The notes: generated by a model not told the origin, from the sequence alone. 64,000 bases of DNA from Anaspis maculata (GCA_949128115.1 OX421966.1:33745042-33809041); one strand, 5' to 3'. Counted from the first letter of the stretch, positions 43,886-55,295 are shown. A program made the numbers and translations.

Positions 43886-44439
43886 CATGGCATCTTGGGC
43901 TCCAACCAGGAATATAATTTTTCCGGTATTTTCTTCGTATGTGCCTCTTCGCTATGGCTTTGGTCAAGTCGGAAGAAAGTTCAAAATTACTTGATACTGA
44001 AGGTATCCATTGAATGTTTCGATCCAATTCACTGGTGAATACTTTCCACTTAGCTTTGTGGAAATTCCATCTAGGCTTAGGTAATGACCTTATTATTGGA
44101 ATTTGCAGACCTAGATTCACAAGAATAGGTCTGTATTGACTCCGAGGAAAGTCAGGAAGGACTTCCTTGAAACCTAGTGCAATGCAGTGGTCTTCCTTGA
44201 AGGTCTTTCGAGACGAAACATAGGTCAGGCGTATAGTCCTGTCTCCATCTGGCTAAGTGAGAAGTGCCTGCATCTCAAGCGTCGTATATAGAAATATATT
44301 TCCAAATTCAGCCCAGTCCGATACATGCTAACCATCGGTGTTGTTTCTTTGATAGCCCCATTTCGTATTATGACTATTAAAATCTCGAAGTAGGTAGGGG
44401 GAGTGCGGAACACTTGAACCACTTTTTCTTCTTTATTTT

Positions 44440-45010
44440 TTTGTCAGGTTCGGGGCTCTATCACATAAGTACCAAAAAGCCTTACGGAATGTGTAGACAT
44501 CCTAGAATTCATAGTGTATTTTTTGTTTTGAAATGATTCCCAAATCCAAAGAGTGGAACCATATTTGAAAAAAAAATGCTTCTGGATCATGTCTCCCTAA
44601 CCAGTGGAAGAGATGAAACCGCTAATGGGGAGATTTGACCATGCTATCAGGAAATTAGGAAAATATAACAAATATCATAATATCAGGAATTTCATTACAA
44701 AAATTTTATCAGGTAACCAAAGGTAGCATTGCGTAACATTAAATCGATAAAATTCGTGAATTTCTGTTGAAACAAATATACCTATAAATAAAGTTTCAAA
44801 TCTCAATATGTGGTCAACAAAACTTGGAGCACTCTGTCATAAAAAAAACAAAAAACAATAGCATTCTGCCATACAAAAAAAAACAATTTGAAAATAAGAT
44901 AGCTATGAAGCAAAACGAGGATTGTGGTAAGTATAGTACCTAGATATAGTAATACTGATAGTATCAGTCAATCAACTTAAAACAAGTTTCATCATAAGAA
45001 AGAATATAGG
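44440..45010. other. Non-coding interval
   Basis: Nothing recognised. Confidence 0.4.
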
Positions 45011-45015
45011 AACAT

Positions 45016-45615
45016 TCATTTGGTGCAATTAGGACCATAAAGTATTCCTTTGTCTTCTTTGGTCAATCCAACACAAGCTTCGTGGACATAGATGTTACAT
45101 TTGGCACATCTCCGCATATCTATCATCTCATCAGTCTCACAAACAGAACAGAACCAACTTTCATCAGGCGTGTCTTCTTCGTTCCAGGGACTATCTGAAT
45201 CGTCACAAATCACCCCCGGCTCTGATTCAGACTCGCTTTCACTGCTAGATTGTAGAACTTTTCTTTCAACGGTTTTCTTTGGCTTAGCTTTTTCACTAAG
45301 TTTGTTCTTCATTATTGCTTTTCCTTTGTTATTTCCTCCTTCTTTCGTTTTCTTCTGAGTGGCACTCTGTTTCTTGGTTTTTGATTTGAATTTCGAAGTG
45401 TTGCCTCCAGCTGGTGATGTGGCATCCTCGTCATCAAATTTCTCAGGTGTTTCCGTCAGAATTTGTGTTTTTCCTTGTTTACGGCCCTTGTTTGTTTTCC
45501 TTGGTTCAGCTTTTGGAAACGGCTTGACCATTTCAGGTGTGATTGTTATCAATTCTGACGGATTCAATGAAGATGTGGACGGCAAATGGGATATGACTTT
45601 AAAATGAGTTTTCAA
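45016..45615 (-). CDS. Pogo/Tigger-like transposase C-terminal tail with PHD-like zinc finger (5'-truncated)
   Basis: A 199-codon uninterrupted frame. Residues 26-58 (ITPEMVKPFPKAEPRKTNKG, then RKQGKTQILTETPEK) match the linker that follows the DDE domain in pogo/Tigger and jerky-like transposases of insects. A Lys/Ser/Glu-rich low-complexity region follows, then a Cys/His module, WFCSVC..RRCAKCNIYVHEAC..NC. The spacing CxxC-CxxC-HxxC-C resembles a PHD or degenerate zinc ribbon with the last Cys pair incomplete. The HTH and DDE catalytic domains are missing, and DNA upstream of 45615 is unrelated. The open frame suggests recent decay or possible domestication of the tail. Confidence 0.65.
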   Translation of the reverse strand: MKTHFKVISHLPSTSSLNPSELITITPEMVKPFPKAEPRKTNKGRKQGKTQILTETPEKFDDEDATSPAGGNTSKFKSKTKKQSATQKKTKEGGNNKGKAIMKNKLSEKAKPKKTVERKVLQSSSESESESEPGVICDDSDSPWNEEDTPDESWFCSVCETDEMIDMRRCAKCNIYVHEACVGLTKEDKGILYGPNCTK

Positions 45616-45677
45616 ATAATATTTAACTCATTTTTACTGAATACGCGACTTGGCCCAGCTAGAGTCAGTAAACACCG

Positions 45678-45830
45678 TGCTAATGAAAAGTGCAATGTAC
45701 CCTCCAAACAGTACAATGGTACCTATTTCAAATACCACATCTCCGTGATAATGAAAAGTGCAGTGTGCCTTCAACAGTGCAATGGCATCTATTCCGAATA
45801 CCACACCACGTGTATCAAGCGTGATTATGA
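45678..45830. repeat. Tandem duplication, about 75 bp x 2
   Basis: GTGNTAATGAAAAGTGCANTGT...AATACCACA recurs at 45678 and 45753. Confidence 0.8.
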
Positions 45831-45894
45831 TTAATTCTCGGTTTGTCTAGCCGGGTGATCACCTCCGATACAAATGAACTGACCCTGTGCCGAT

Positions 45895-46095
45895 CCGTAC
45901 AATGAAGCCAGGGGATACTACAAGGCTCCTAAATACAGCTACACTGGGCCATTCGCTAATCTCACATCGTGCAATGAGGCCAGGGGATACTCGTATAAGG
46001 CCCCTGTATAGCGTATTAGCGCAGACAACTAATCCCGCATCGTGCAGTGCGCTCAGGGGAGACTCGCACATGGCCTCTGTAGCGTTTTAGTTCAG
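45895..46095. repeat. Tandem repeat, about 72 bp x 3
   Basis: CGTGCAATGAGGCCAGGGGA-like starts at 45896, 45968 and 46040; each unit includes ACT.G.A.AAGGC(C/T)CCT and a CTAATC.CGCAT end. Confidence 0.85.
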
Positions 46096-46099
46096 ACAA

Positions 46100-48120
46100 A
46101 ACCTCAACCGTTCACTCTGTATAAGCAATGCTGAGGTTCTCATGTTTGATTATTCACATGAGCACAATCAATCTACAGTACACAAGTAGGTATATGCCCT
46201 GTGAAAAAGACTCACTGTTTGGATGCTGACAGCACGTCGTAAAGTCACCAAAAGTAGAAGGTAATGCACCTTGTAAAACAATAGGTGTCTCATAATCAAT
46301 ATCGATAGAATACTGTTTTCAGGGATTCTCCTTATTGTCTCTTTGGAATGAAGGCTACTTGGATATTTTGCAATTTTTTTGAGTGAAGAACCCAGTTTAC
46401 GCGAAAAAAGAAGTAATGATGGAGGCACCTGCCGATGCCGTAGCGTTTCAAGTGAATGACCGTGAAGAGTATAAGTGCATTTTATACGTTTGTATTTTGC
46501 ATTCGCAATTTAAAGGTGCCGAGGAGTTCGATTCGGCTCAACCAGCAGTTGAAAAGAAAATGGCGCCGATTCAAATTAAATCGGCGCGTCGGGATTTGTT
46601 TGGCAAATTTTTATTTGTCCGCCTAAACAAATCCATTCCAACTTTTCTCTTAATTCCGGCCATAATCCCTCTCACCGTACAGAAAATTAATTTTATGTAG
46701 GGATGTGTTTCCAGTTGAAGTAATTTCGATACGATGCCGCCGCTCCGCCGCCGACTGCGATACCGCCCCCTTCTTCCGCCGCCGCCGTCCGGCCCGGGCG
46801 AGCTTCACATGTTACTCGAACATGATGATGATGCAGGTTAACTTTTAAATAATTGCTCCTTTGAGTATACATGCGATAGCCGACCGAAGCCACGCGGACG
46901 GACACCACAAATGTGCACGGTAAAAAACACCCTCGGACTCGTCCTTTTCAAATTACAATTAAATCATTCCGGTGTTTTAATTAAAAACACATAACATTGA
47001 AGCGGATACTCCTAATTGGACGTAAGATAAACAAAGCTATGCAACGCCGCCCGGTGTTGGTGCTGATGCCCGGCGAGCGAGAGCCCTCTTCTCTCGCTCC
47101 TCTCTCCCAACACCTGATACAAATTACCTTCCGGCGGAATAAAATAATTCGTGAACCCACACCACACATAGCACTATAAACGTAATGCAATGCACAAGTA
47201 TTCCGGTCAGGTTTCGTGAGCTGCGCTTTTGGATTACCTAAGACACGTGTGTGGTGTCCACGGCGTCGTTTTTCCTAATCCGCTGTGCGGTTCGATTTCG
47301 TGATTTTATTTGGGGTAGGTATCAGGCGTGCTCCAGACGGGAATACCTGATCAGACGAATTTCTGTTTATTGTCAGTTTAAATTGCGTAGTCTGCTGAGA
47401 AAGCCGCAGCCAGCTTCTCACTCCAGGATTGGTTCTACTGAGTAGGCAACCAATTGGTTATCGTACTTAAATTTAATAATTCATCTTACTCGAGTTGAAA
47501 CTCTATTGCCGCTTTTGGAATTGCATGACTGATGATCGTCCAGTGTCAGAACACCGTTTCGATGGACGAAAGGTCGAAACATCGGCGTTTCGCTCCCTCG
47601 ACGGAAAGTCCAAATTGGTTAACCGCAAACAGGACAGTCAAGCATTCCCGTTCGGTGACGGTGTAGTTTTGCTACGCTCTGCTCAGGGTCCCGCTGGCGC
47701 ACGCTACAACTTTTCCTCCTACGTCGACGTCTTGGGTCGAAACGGTTTTCAGTCCTGTGTTTGAATTTGAAACATCGTATTGAACGACAAAAGGCTTTAA
47801 GAAGTCCACTCCTGACAAGGCAGGAGCCGACACTGAGGCGTCATTGACTCTGACATTTCAGATTCGGGCAAAGTACTAGAGAGCTATTACGGCTTGAAAT
47901 CGTAATTGAAAGTAATTGATTCCGTGGTGGTGATAGTTGGGATTGAGAGAATTAAAAATACAGAATAAACTACAAAAATCAGGTTTATGATCGGGAAGTT
48001 AAGGTTCAAGAATATTTACAGTTCAACTTGACATGGCGTGTTAACAAAAATAAAGGGCGTTGCGCAGAGGACGCCAATAGAAAGGGTGAGCAATACCGCG
48101 AGATTCGGCTTACAAACTAA
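46100..48120. other. Non-coding interval with a GC-rich patch
   Basis: No gene recognised. 46730-46805 is a CCG/GCC-rich patch and 47040-47110 is GC-rich with a CTCTCTCGCTCC stretch. Such patches in AT-rich insect DNA can mark promoters or 5' exons, but no TATA box, ORF or splice pair could be tied to them. Confidence 0.3.
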
Positions 48121-48124
48121 ACTG

Positions 48125-49495
48125 CGCACCAATTGAAATGGGCCACCCAAAAGTTTCAGTTGAATTCAAATGTCATTTATACAGGGTGTTACACTGAAGT
48201 ACTGCAAAATTGTAAAAGTTTGGATCCCTCCCAATCGACGAAAAAAAATTCAAATTTTTTTTCAACCTGTTCTGGGGAACTGGTATACTTGTGTCTCGGA
48301 ATGGTTTTTCAAGTTTACCTCCATCTCCTCTACAAAGAAAATGGGAAAAAGTAGTGTTTCAGACCTTCGGTGATAACTTTTCTCAATGTTGATCGATCTC
48401 CAACCTATGGGGCTTGTGTCGAAGCCAAAACTTCCAGTCAGCACGATATAGGATGAAAATTTGTTCAAGATCAACACTTAGAATAGGAGGCTCCACCAAA
48501 AGTTACCCAAAAATGGCCATTCTGAAATCTGTTTGTGGGAACCAGCAATTAAGTTGACAGCTGTTTTTGAGAGAGCAACTCATTGTGACCAATTTGCAAC
48601 GGTTTTCAGTTCATTTGGCTGAAAACTTTTGGCGTCAAAATCAATAGTCCTTCTGCATGTTTGAATGAAGAAAATCGCCCCCATTCACCTGAAAAGTTAT
48701 CGTCTCTTAGGTTACGGAAAAATCTAATAATGAATACAAACAGGGCATTCAAACTGTCACGTGCTGTTACTAATGGATTTTTTCGTAACCCAAATGACGA
48801 TAACTTTTCAGGTGAATGGGGGCGATTTTCTTCATTTAAACATGCAGGAGGGCGATTGATTTTGACGCCAAAAGTTTCTAGCCAAATGGACTGAAAGCCG
48901 TTGCAAATTGGTCACAATGAGTTGCTCTCTCAAAAACAGCTGTCAACTTAATTGCTGGTTCCCACAAACAGATTTCAGAATACTGGCCATTTTTGAGTAA
49001 CTTTTGGTAGAGCCCCCTATTCTAAGTTTTGATCTTAAACAAATTTTCATCCTGTATCGTCCTGACTTGAAGTTTTGGCTTCAACACAAGCCCCATAGGT
49101 TGGAGATCGATCAACACTGAGAAAAGTTATCACCGAAAGCCTGAAACACTACTTTTTACCGTTTTCTCTGTAATTAGAGGAGTTCGAGGTAAACTTGAAA
49201 AACCGTTCCGAGGCACAGGTATACATACCAGTTACCCAGAACAGGTTAAAAAAAATTAAATTTTTTTTTCGTCGATTGGGAGGGATCCAAACTTTAACGA
49301 TTTTGCAGTACCTCAATGTAACACCCTGTATGAATGATAACAAAATATTCTACCAAAAATGGACTGTAGCATCTTTTAGCACAATAAATGAGCTATCCAA
49401 GGAATAAAAAAGTTTTGAAATTAGTCAACCTCCTTTGAAGCTACGACATTTTGAATTCGACTGAAATTTTTAGGTGGTCCATTTCAATTGGTGCG
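48125..49495. mobile_element. Large fold-back element, 1.37 kb
   Basis: The left end CGCACCAATTGAAATGGGCC and the inverse of the right end CGCACCAATTGAAATGGACC match. The arms (about 600-700 bp) stay alignable to a 50-bp centre at 48727-48776. Shared blocks include GGATCCCTCCCAATCGACGA, TGATCGATCTCCAACCTATG, CAGCTGTTTTTGAGAGAGCA and AAAATCGCCCCCATTCACCT. The right arm has about 105 bp extra near its outer end (49330-49445). An internal ACAGGGTGTTACA box resembles mariner-type ends. No transposase. Confidence 0.92.
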
Positions 49496-49744
49496 TGGTT
49501 TATAACGTAGGTACCCACCTTTTCGATGACGCTGCGATAACTCGAAGGGCCCAACGGAGCTCCAGCGACGACACTGAAACAGAGTACCTACACGAAAAAC
49601 AACATACTGCCGTCCTACCCCAAGGGAAATTGGTGTAGTAAACCGGTATAGCCACTCCCTAATAACGTTCCTTACTTCACGCAGAGACAATAATACATAT
49701 AACAACAACACGCTAAATATCAAATAGGTAACTAAATTCTAAAA

Positions 49745-49905
49745 CAGTAAAATCAAAAATAAGAGGCGACACTTGGTTTGCCCATCAACGAGTCTTGAAC
49801 GCATGAGCTTCGGGACAACCACAACGATTAGCAGAATCTCGGTAATCTGGACCAACTGACAACGTTGGCGAAGACGCCGATTGGACGGTAAAGTAGTGAA
49901 CTGAT
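49745..49905 (-). mobile_element. Possible tRNA-derived SINE head, minus strand
   Basis: The minus strand reads TTGTCAGTTGGTCCAGATTA (A-box-like D arm), then about 35 nt later CATGCGTTCAAGACTCG (B-box-like). Degenerate; tail not defined. Confidence 0.4.
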
Positions 49906-50199
49906 TTGGTACCTTTGAACATTCCAGAAGCTCACCATACGCTCTGGCATCTGGGACAGACGAGAGAAATAAAACCGAGATGGTCACTTCAACGAAGTTG
50001 GCGATTACTGACAGTTGCTGTCAACCAAAGGCGGCGTTCTAGGAGTGGTGTTAAGCACCGCTTTCGTTAATTTTGGTTCTTGAATCTTGAGGCACATCCC
50101 ATGACTGGTGGTACTGCTTGCCATCAACAGGAACAGCAGAGAAACACTCAATCGCTACTCGACCGATTGTTAGTGGATCTTTCTTTGCAGAATCAGCCG

Positions 50200-50375
50200 G
50201 AACCCCCTTTTTTTTTTTTTTTTTGGTTTCCCAGGTTTCATTCTTCTGTATTGCCAATTCGATTTTTGAAACCGTAACAGAGCGCATAGAGAAAAGTCAC
50301 CTGCCCCGGCGGGATTTGAACTCCGGATGTTCTTGTTTTTAACCAAGTCGTTTATGGGGCAGATAATAGCTCAAA
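50200..50375 (-). mobile_element. tRNA-derived SINE with poly(A) tail, minus strand
   Basis: On the minus strand: GCCCCATAAACGACTTGGTT, then CCGGAGTTCAAATCCCG with a perfect B box, GGGGCAGG, a 90-bp body, and a run of about 19 A residues (T run 50206-50224 on plus). A different family from the T-tailed SINE at 6.8 and 39.5 kb. No target duplication found. Confidence 0.7.
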
Positions 50376-50464
50376 AGTTCAGAGTAATCCGTCGATTCGA
50401 TACCATGTAACGCTTGGGAAACTGATGATTCAAAAAGAGCGGGTGAACAATTTTGTTAGTACAG

Positions 50465-50819
50465 TCAAACACGCTGGCACGTTAAAGCTAAGGTTTTTGC
50501 GGGTCCTTTCCAAATTGCAAGAAACCATTTTGCACGTGAATTCCGGTAATCCAGCGATACCGTCCGCCTTTTGCCGTTTAGAACATCTTTGAAAGCGCCC
50601 TGATGTGATGAGTTATCGTGGGCATCTGCAAGAGGAAGCCGGGGTAAGCGAAATTGAAAGCAAATAGGGAGTTCTGAACCGACACTTACAGGCGTTGCAA
50701 ACATTGTGGGATTCAGTTGGAGATTCAGCTAAAGGCTCAACTGTGGATTCGGTTCGGAATCCGAGCTGCGATTCAGGCCGTCGACCGTAGAGAATCCAGC
50801 GCCGCACGTTTCGTACCAT
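50465..50819 (-). CDS. Candidate two-exon coding segment, unrecognised
   Basis: The minus-strand frame 50819-50702 (ESTVEPLAESPTESHNVCNA) meets a donor GTAAGTGTCGG. After 64 bp an acceptor with a strong pyrimidine tract, GGCTTCCTCTTGCAG, leads to AHDNSSHQGAFKDVLNGKRR in the matching phase, ending at TGA near 50469. A short intron with both consensus sites and a preserved frame suggests a real exon pair of an unknown gene. Upstream coding is ambiguous, because three frames are partly open to about 51040. No domain recognised. Confidence 0.35.
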
Positions 50820-51049
50820 CCCAGGTTATCGGGAGACGCCTTTTTACCAATACAACTGTAGCCGCTTTTTCCGGCATCAAGGGGCTGTTCACCGCCGTAG
50901 CGGTTCCACTGAAGAACCAGCCTGGCGTGGGTTCGCAAGTGACGTCCAGGTCGGCCAAACCCCACTTCATCAGTCATCGTAGAAGTATTTGGTGTTGCCG
51001 GAGACGAATAAGCCGTTCCATTCCAGGGAATAGTTGAAAGTTGGGTAGG

Positions 51050-53160
51050 TGCCCCCTGTGAGTGTATGTAAGTTATTCCGGTCCTGACAGTCGCGTCCTT
51101 GTTTTCATTACGGTCTACGAGACCGAGAAAATACCCCCAAACCAGAGCGCTCTCGTTGGTAGGTTATTGGTAGGTTTTCCACGGTACCTAGGGTACTTTG
51201 ACGTGACTTGTGGATTCTGGGGATAGCTGAGGGTACTTCCTGACCGGCAACGGTCCCGCTGGATGAGGCTTGGAGTCTCAAAGACTGCCATTGTTTCTCG
51301 TCACCAAAATGAAGTTTGACTGTTTCATCTAATGACCTGTTGCATTGATATTTGATTTATAAACTTTACACTGGCTGTTAGACTCGGAATTTTGTATTTT
51401 CATTTATTTATTATTTCCATTGCTGCAGCCTAACTGTGGCTTTTTAAGTAAAATGCAAATTGTTATTGTTTGTTGGCATCCGACATAACCTCCAAGCACA
51501 CATTCGAAGTCTCAGTTGTGACAGTCGCATGTCACAGGATGCGATCCAAGATCCTCTCTTCTAGATCTCTTTAGAACGTTTTTTCTTCCACAGTTTAATG
51601 GTCCGTCAGAGCTAATTTTTCTTCCTCCCTCTTCTTTTTCCCAAACACTCGATCGCCAGCTGCCTTTTTCCCACCGCGCCGGGATTCGTGAAGTTACACT
51701 GTACTGAATACGGCGTCCTCGTCCACACAAGGCCAAAGGGAACCACAATGAATTGGTAAAGTCCGCTCTCTGATAGAGCAAAGGGCGGGACGACGGATCC
51801 ATACCTGAATACATAAAAGTAGGTTCAGCTTTGTCTACACCTTTTCACCTTTAATTTCGTGAAAAGTGACTTCAATTTCGGAAAAAGTGACATTAATTTC
51901 GAAAAAAATGAAATCAATTCGGAAAAAAGTTCTAACAGTCAACAATTGATCATCCGAACGTTATGTTGGGTTACTTCGTGGGACACAATAAGCAAGCGCG
52001 CTTCAAGACCTAGTAAAAAGTGAAACTGGCAAATCCACTGCTTCAACTTTTGCTACAAAAAAATCATCGAAATAGACCACTTAAGGCCACTGAGGCAATG
52101 CCACAAAAGAACCTCAGCGTTTTAAATATACAGAAAGAAAATGGTTGGTAAAATAATGCGCATACCGACCGCTTGTATCGCCCTGTCGGTGTCGGTGCCG
52201 ATGCCGGTCCCAGTGCATCTCTACAAACTGCGACTTACGTCTCGGCATTGTTGCCAGATGTGCTGTCAGGAGCACTGTATTACATACATCAAAATTTTTG
52301 TATCTCCAAAAAATGTGACATAGCCATGAAGGAGCCCTTACGTAGTACATTCAACATGAAGCCAGGAACCAAGCCTTTTATTCTGTGAGGCCATAGCCAA
52401 TGAAGCAAGACCTTGTCGTTTTTTTTCTATTGACAAAATTTTTTATGTATGCAGTATTTTATTGCTCCTGACGATATTACTTCGATAGTATTTGTACTAC
52501 TTTTCCACTATCATGTATTACGTACTAGCGACGTTACGGTAGTACACAGTTTCGTACTACAATTGGAGTATTTGTCATATAATGGAAGCCCAAAATTCTT
52601 TCTTTCCTTCAATTGCTCGTGCAATGTCTCATTGGTACCTAACTTATTTTCAGTGTATTTTCATTTCCGCACAATGTCACTTTAATTTCACACATGTCAC
52701 TAACGTTGATTAAACGTCGAATGAACGAATTTGGCGGTTTTTAGGAGGCGGGTCGGCCGGAAATGAGCCCAAAGTGCAAAGTGAGGAAAATTTCAAGCCA
52801 AGCGCTTCCTCCCCTCTCCCAGACCCCTCTGCCCTTCTTGTGTTCAAATTTTCAATAGCGTACCACTTTCTCCAACCAAAATACTACTGTTTTCTAACTC
52901 ACGACATTCATAAATCTGGCAACACTGCGTCTTGGTCTTAATTTATACGCATACGATCGATGACGCAAGGTGCATCTTTAAATAATTGAACTGTACATCA
53001 GGGTTTGCGGACCATGCGGCAATCAACAAACGTCAACGACTGTAGCGATCAAAGAAGCTTATCGTTACGTGTCACTTCCGGGCCAAAAGATGGAAGAGCT
53101 ACTTTATACCCTCTTATTGGAGCAAGTAGACAATATACTGTAATCATTGTGAGTCGTATT
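51050..53160. other. Non-coding interval with a short repeat patch
   Basis: 51845-51925 has four copies of a 20-21 bp motif (GTGACTTCAATTTCGGAAAAA). Loosely similar inverse sequence near 52640-52690 could be a partner end of a decayed element. Nothing else recognised. Confidence 0.35.
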
Positions 53161-53167
53161 TAGAATG

Positions 53168-53232
53168 TGTATAAAACGTTGCAAGCTCTTCTCAAAACAC
53201 AACATTTTGTGATAATTTGGTAAGCATTTTGA
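53168..53232 (+). promoter_or_regulatory. TATA-box plus 5' splice-like module 1
   Basis: GTGTATAAAACG (TATA near 53171), then 50-odd nt later TTTGGTAAGC, a donor-like site. Compare module 2 at 53801. Confidence 0.3.
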
Positions 53233-53264
53233 CTAGACCTGAAAAGGTAAAATTGACAATTAGG

Positions 53265-53590
53265 TATGCTCGTATGCAATACACCGATAGGTGAGGTGTA
53301 TTATTGCTACATCGAAGATTTTCACGAGGGGATCCGAGTGTAAATCGAGATGTAAGCGATAATATATCGAACCTAGAGGTGTATTATTTGTTTAGACAAT
53401 TATTAACCGAACAACACTGAAAATCTTCCTAAAAAAGTGAAAACTATTGGAATGTTCAAGGTTGGTCATTCTGGAGGGGTGTTTTCGTATGTAATACACC
53501 GATAGGTGAGGTGTATTATCGCTAAATCGAGGATTTTCACGAGGGGATCCGAGTGTAAACCGAGATGTAAGCGACTATATAATACATTGA
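53265..53590. repeat. Repeat cluster R, left (1.4 units of about 225 bp)
   Basis: AATACACCGATAGGTGAGGTGTATT, GATTTTCACGAGGGGATCCG, AAATCGAGATGTAAGCG, CTAGAGGTGTATTATTT, CTGAAAATCTTCCTAAAAAA and GGTCATTCTGGAGGGGTGTT form one unit, repeated from 53487. The same unit recurs at 55296-55830. Confidence 0.9.
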
Positions 53591-53800
53591 ACAAGAACCA
53601 ATCAAAACTCTTAAAATGCGAATAGGCAGCCAATCAGCACGTCTGTACGCGTACCACCCCGGCAATACAGGCGCCCTCCTTGACGTAAATATTATCGCTG
53701 TGGTACCCTGGTCCTTCCCCCTCTCCCAGACCAGGGCAGTGACTGTCATTCAGAGCGCATTTACGCAATGTCAGTAGTCACTGGTTGTCACAATCAAAAT

Positions 53801-53870
53801 GTATAAAACTGAACATTGCCAGAACGTTTTCCATGCATTATAGATCATTTTCTACCACTTGAAGGTATAA
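53801..53870 (+). promoter_or_regulatory. TATA-box plus 5' splice-like module 2
   Basis: ATGTATAAAACTG (TATA at about 53802), then after about 58 nt CTTGAAG|GTATAAGTA. An acceptor TTTTTGATTTATAG ends at 53942, giving a 76-78 bp candidate intron before the open frame at 53962-54198. Confidence 0.4.
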
Positions 53871-53942
53871 GTATTCCCACTTTCCTAGTAAATTCTCATT
53901 CCACACCGTTAGTTGTTAAATTTTGTGCTTTTTGATTTATAG

Positions 53943-54198
53943 GAGAAGAAAAAAAGAAGCCTAAGTTTTGTTGAACTGGGAACAGGACACACGCTGTTTA
54001 ATTTTCCAAGAGGAATCTCAATTTTATCTACTCACGGCCTTCACCAAAAATGGCTTATACAACGGCTTTCAAATTACAAGCAGACGCTTCTGCTACATTA
54101 AAGAAAAATGTCCTTCGGTTTCATTAAAAACATTGAATCAAGATACAACTTTGCATGTGCATGAAGACTCTCCCCAGCCTGTTACAGTATTTGAGTGA
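53943..54198 (+). CDS. Unrecognised open exon within the repeat-bracketed cassette
   Basis: After the acceptor at 53942, the frame open from 53965 encodes about 77 residues (LNWEQDTRCLIFQEESQFYL ... GFQITSRRFCYIKEKCPSVS ... DSPQPVTVFE) ending at TGA. It has no in-frame ATG, so a start would have to come from an upstream exon. The F.......C-K..C spacing is faintly like a small zinc-binding or FLYWCH-type module, but I cannot assign it. Codon content looks coding-like. Alternatives: decayed gene or chance. Confidence 0.35.
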
Positions 54199-54604
54199 AT
54201 TGTGATAACATAAAGTGTGAGCAATAGTTTTTTCATCTATCCATGCATGCTTTACTGGAGTATGTGTCTTGAATCTCAACTCCGTGTCACTAACTTACCG
54301 TTCATGCAATAATCATGTTTTTTTAAGTATGTTCCTCGACTCTCAACTTTGTCTTACTTCCGTATTGTTTCATTAAATTATTAAAACAAATTCAGTACAA
54401 ATATAACGCATTTTACTCAATTGCCTTTTGCAAATAATTTGTATTGAGAAAATTTGTATGCTACAAAGTGTCAATCGATCAAAACGTTCCATCTCCATTG
54501 CTTCATTCAGAGAATTTCTTGAACCTTCTGCACTTTCCAAGATCAGTCTAAGGTTTCTTTTATGCTGAAGAAGAAAAAACCTTCAAGTATTTCAATAAAA
54601 TCAA

Positions 54605-54945
54605 TCATAACTTTGTATAACCTACGCCGTCTTGTCCATTCTCTGGTATAATATCCTCTGATTTGTCCATTTCACAGTAGCACCCTGAATTTGGTGAGAA
54701 ATTACAGTGTAGCTGGATATATGGCATGGAAGCCACTCCTGATTCTGAATAGGTCCACTGCACTTTTTGTTTGAAAGCGTTTTTCATCTTCTGATTTCCA
54801 ACTGCAACTAACCTACAAACTCGAACGTCAAACAATGACGTTTCCAACTTTTGACTTATATACCGACGCAGCATCTCGAGATCTTCCGTTGCCAACGTTA
54901 AGAAAAAAGCGCCATTGCGCTGCGCTAATAAGAACGCAGTTTATT
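54605..54945 (-). CDS. Unrecognised open exon, convergent with 53943-54198
   Basis: The minus frame is open from about 54955 to the TAA at 54605. It encodes NGAFFLTLATEDLEMLRRYI, KLETSLFDVRVCRLVAVGNQ, QWTYSESGVASMPYIQLHCN and CYCEMDKSEDIIPENGQDG. A TTATTAGCGCAG acceptor-like site precedes it (54930s). Four Cys lie in the C-terminal half. About 96 residues from the first M used. Not recognised. With the plus-strand exon it forms a convergent pair enclosed by repeat cluster R. Confidence 0.4.
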
Positions 54946-55085
54946 ATGATGATGAAGTGAATATTAAAAACCATTTTGAGTAAAGAATAAGATTACCCTG
55001 ATTAATCAGTGTATACCACAAAGTTCTTTGTAAAATTTCAACCATTTGAACAACCCAGAATCTTGGGTAGCGCTCTGTCAATTCA

Positions 55086-55295
55086 TTATATAGTCTTATC
55101 AAATACAATGCGTTGTACGCTTAATCGTCAGATAATTTTTTAATAATATCATTTCGTTATAATCCCAATGCAAGAAAATACAACTTGCCCTATGGGCTCG
55201 TTGTATTTTCAGCTTTGGGATTATAACTCATAATATTACTAAAAAATTATCGACAATAATCGTACTACTCATTGTATTACTACTGACTATATATC
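55086..55295. mobile_element. Near-perfect 210-bp hairpin (MITE-like)
   Basis: The left arm 55086-55184 (TATAGTCTTATCAAATACAA, GATAATTTTTTAATAATAT, TATAATCCCAATGC, GAAAATACAAC) pairs with 55200-55295. The loop is TTGCCCTATGGGCTC. It ends at the edge of repeat cluster R (ATATCGAACCTAGAGG). Confidence 0.88.

Larger units (their letters stand above)
41740..44310 (-). pseudogene. Jockey-like LINE: endonuclease end and RT domain, with two insertions
   Basis: Minus strand from about 44310: YTPDLCFVSKDLQG, PDFPRSQYRPILV, KPRWNFHKAKWKVFTSELD, DLTKAIAKRHIRRKYRKNYI (endonuclease/RT linker). After the MITE: LDFTKSSKKAWCLLHKLG and GKAACLDGIYPEFLKHVGP. Then the RT boxes NVPENYRPIALLSV, QAGFRPNRDCC, DPTAAFDT and LPQGSVLAPLLFN, with ADDIALVHQC at about 41810. 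Several frameshifts and stops; it ends near 41740. The insertions are 43482-43885 (M2 MITE) and about 41953-42563 (TIR element). Confidence 0.88.

Noticed and set aside
46730..47110. Host gene promoter or CpG-rich 5' exon
   Set aside because: Composition alone; no TATA box, initiator or splice pair tied to it.
51845..52700. TIR element bounded by GTGAC..AATTTCG repeats
   Set aside because: The inverse partner is too loose to define ends or a target duplication.
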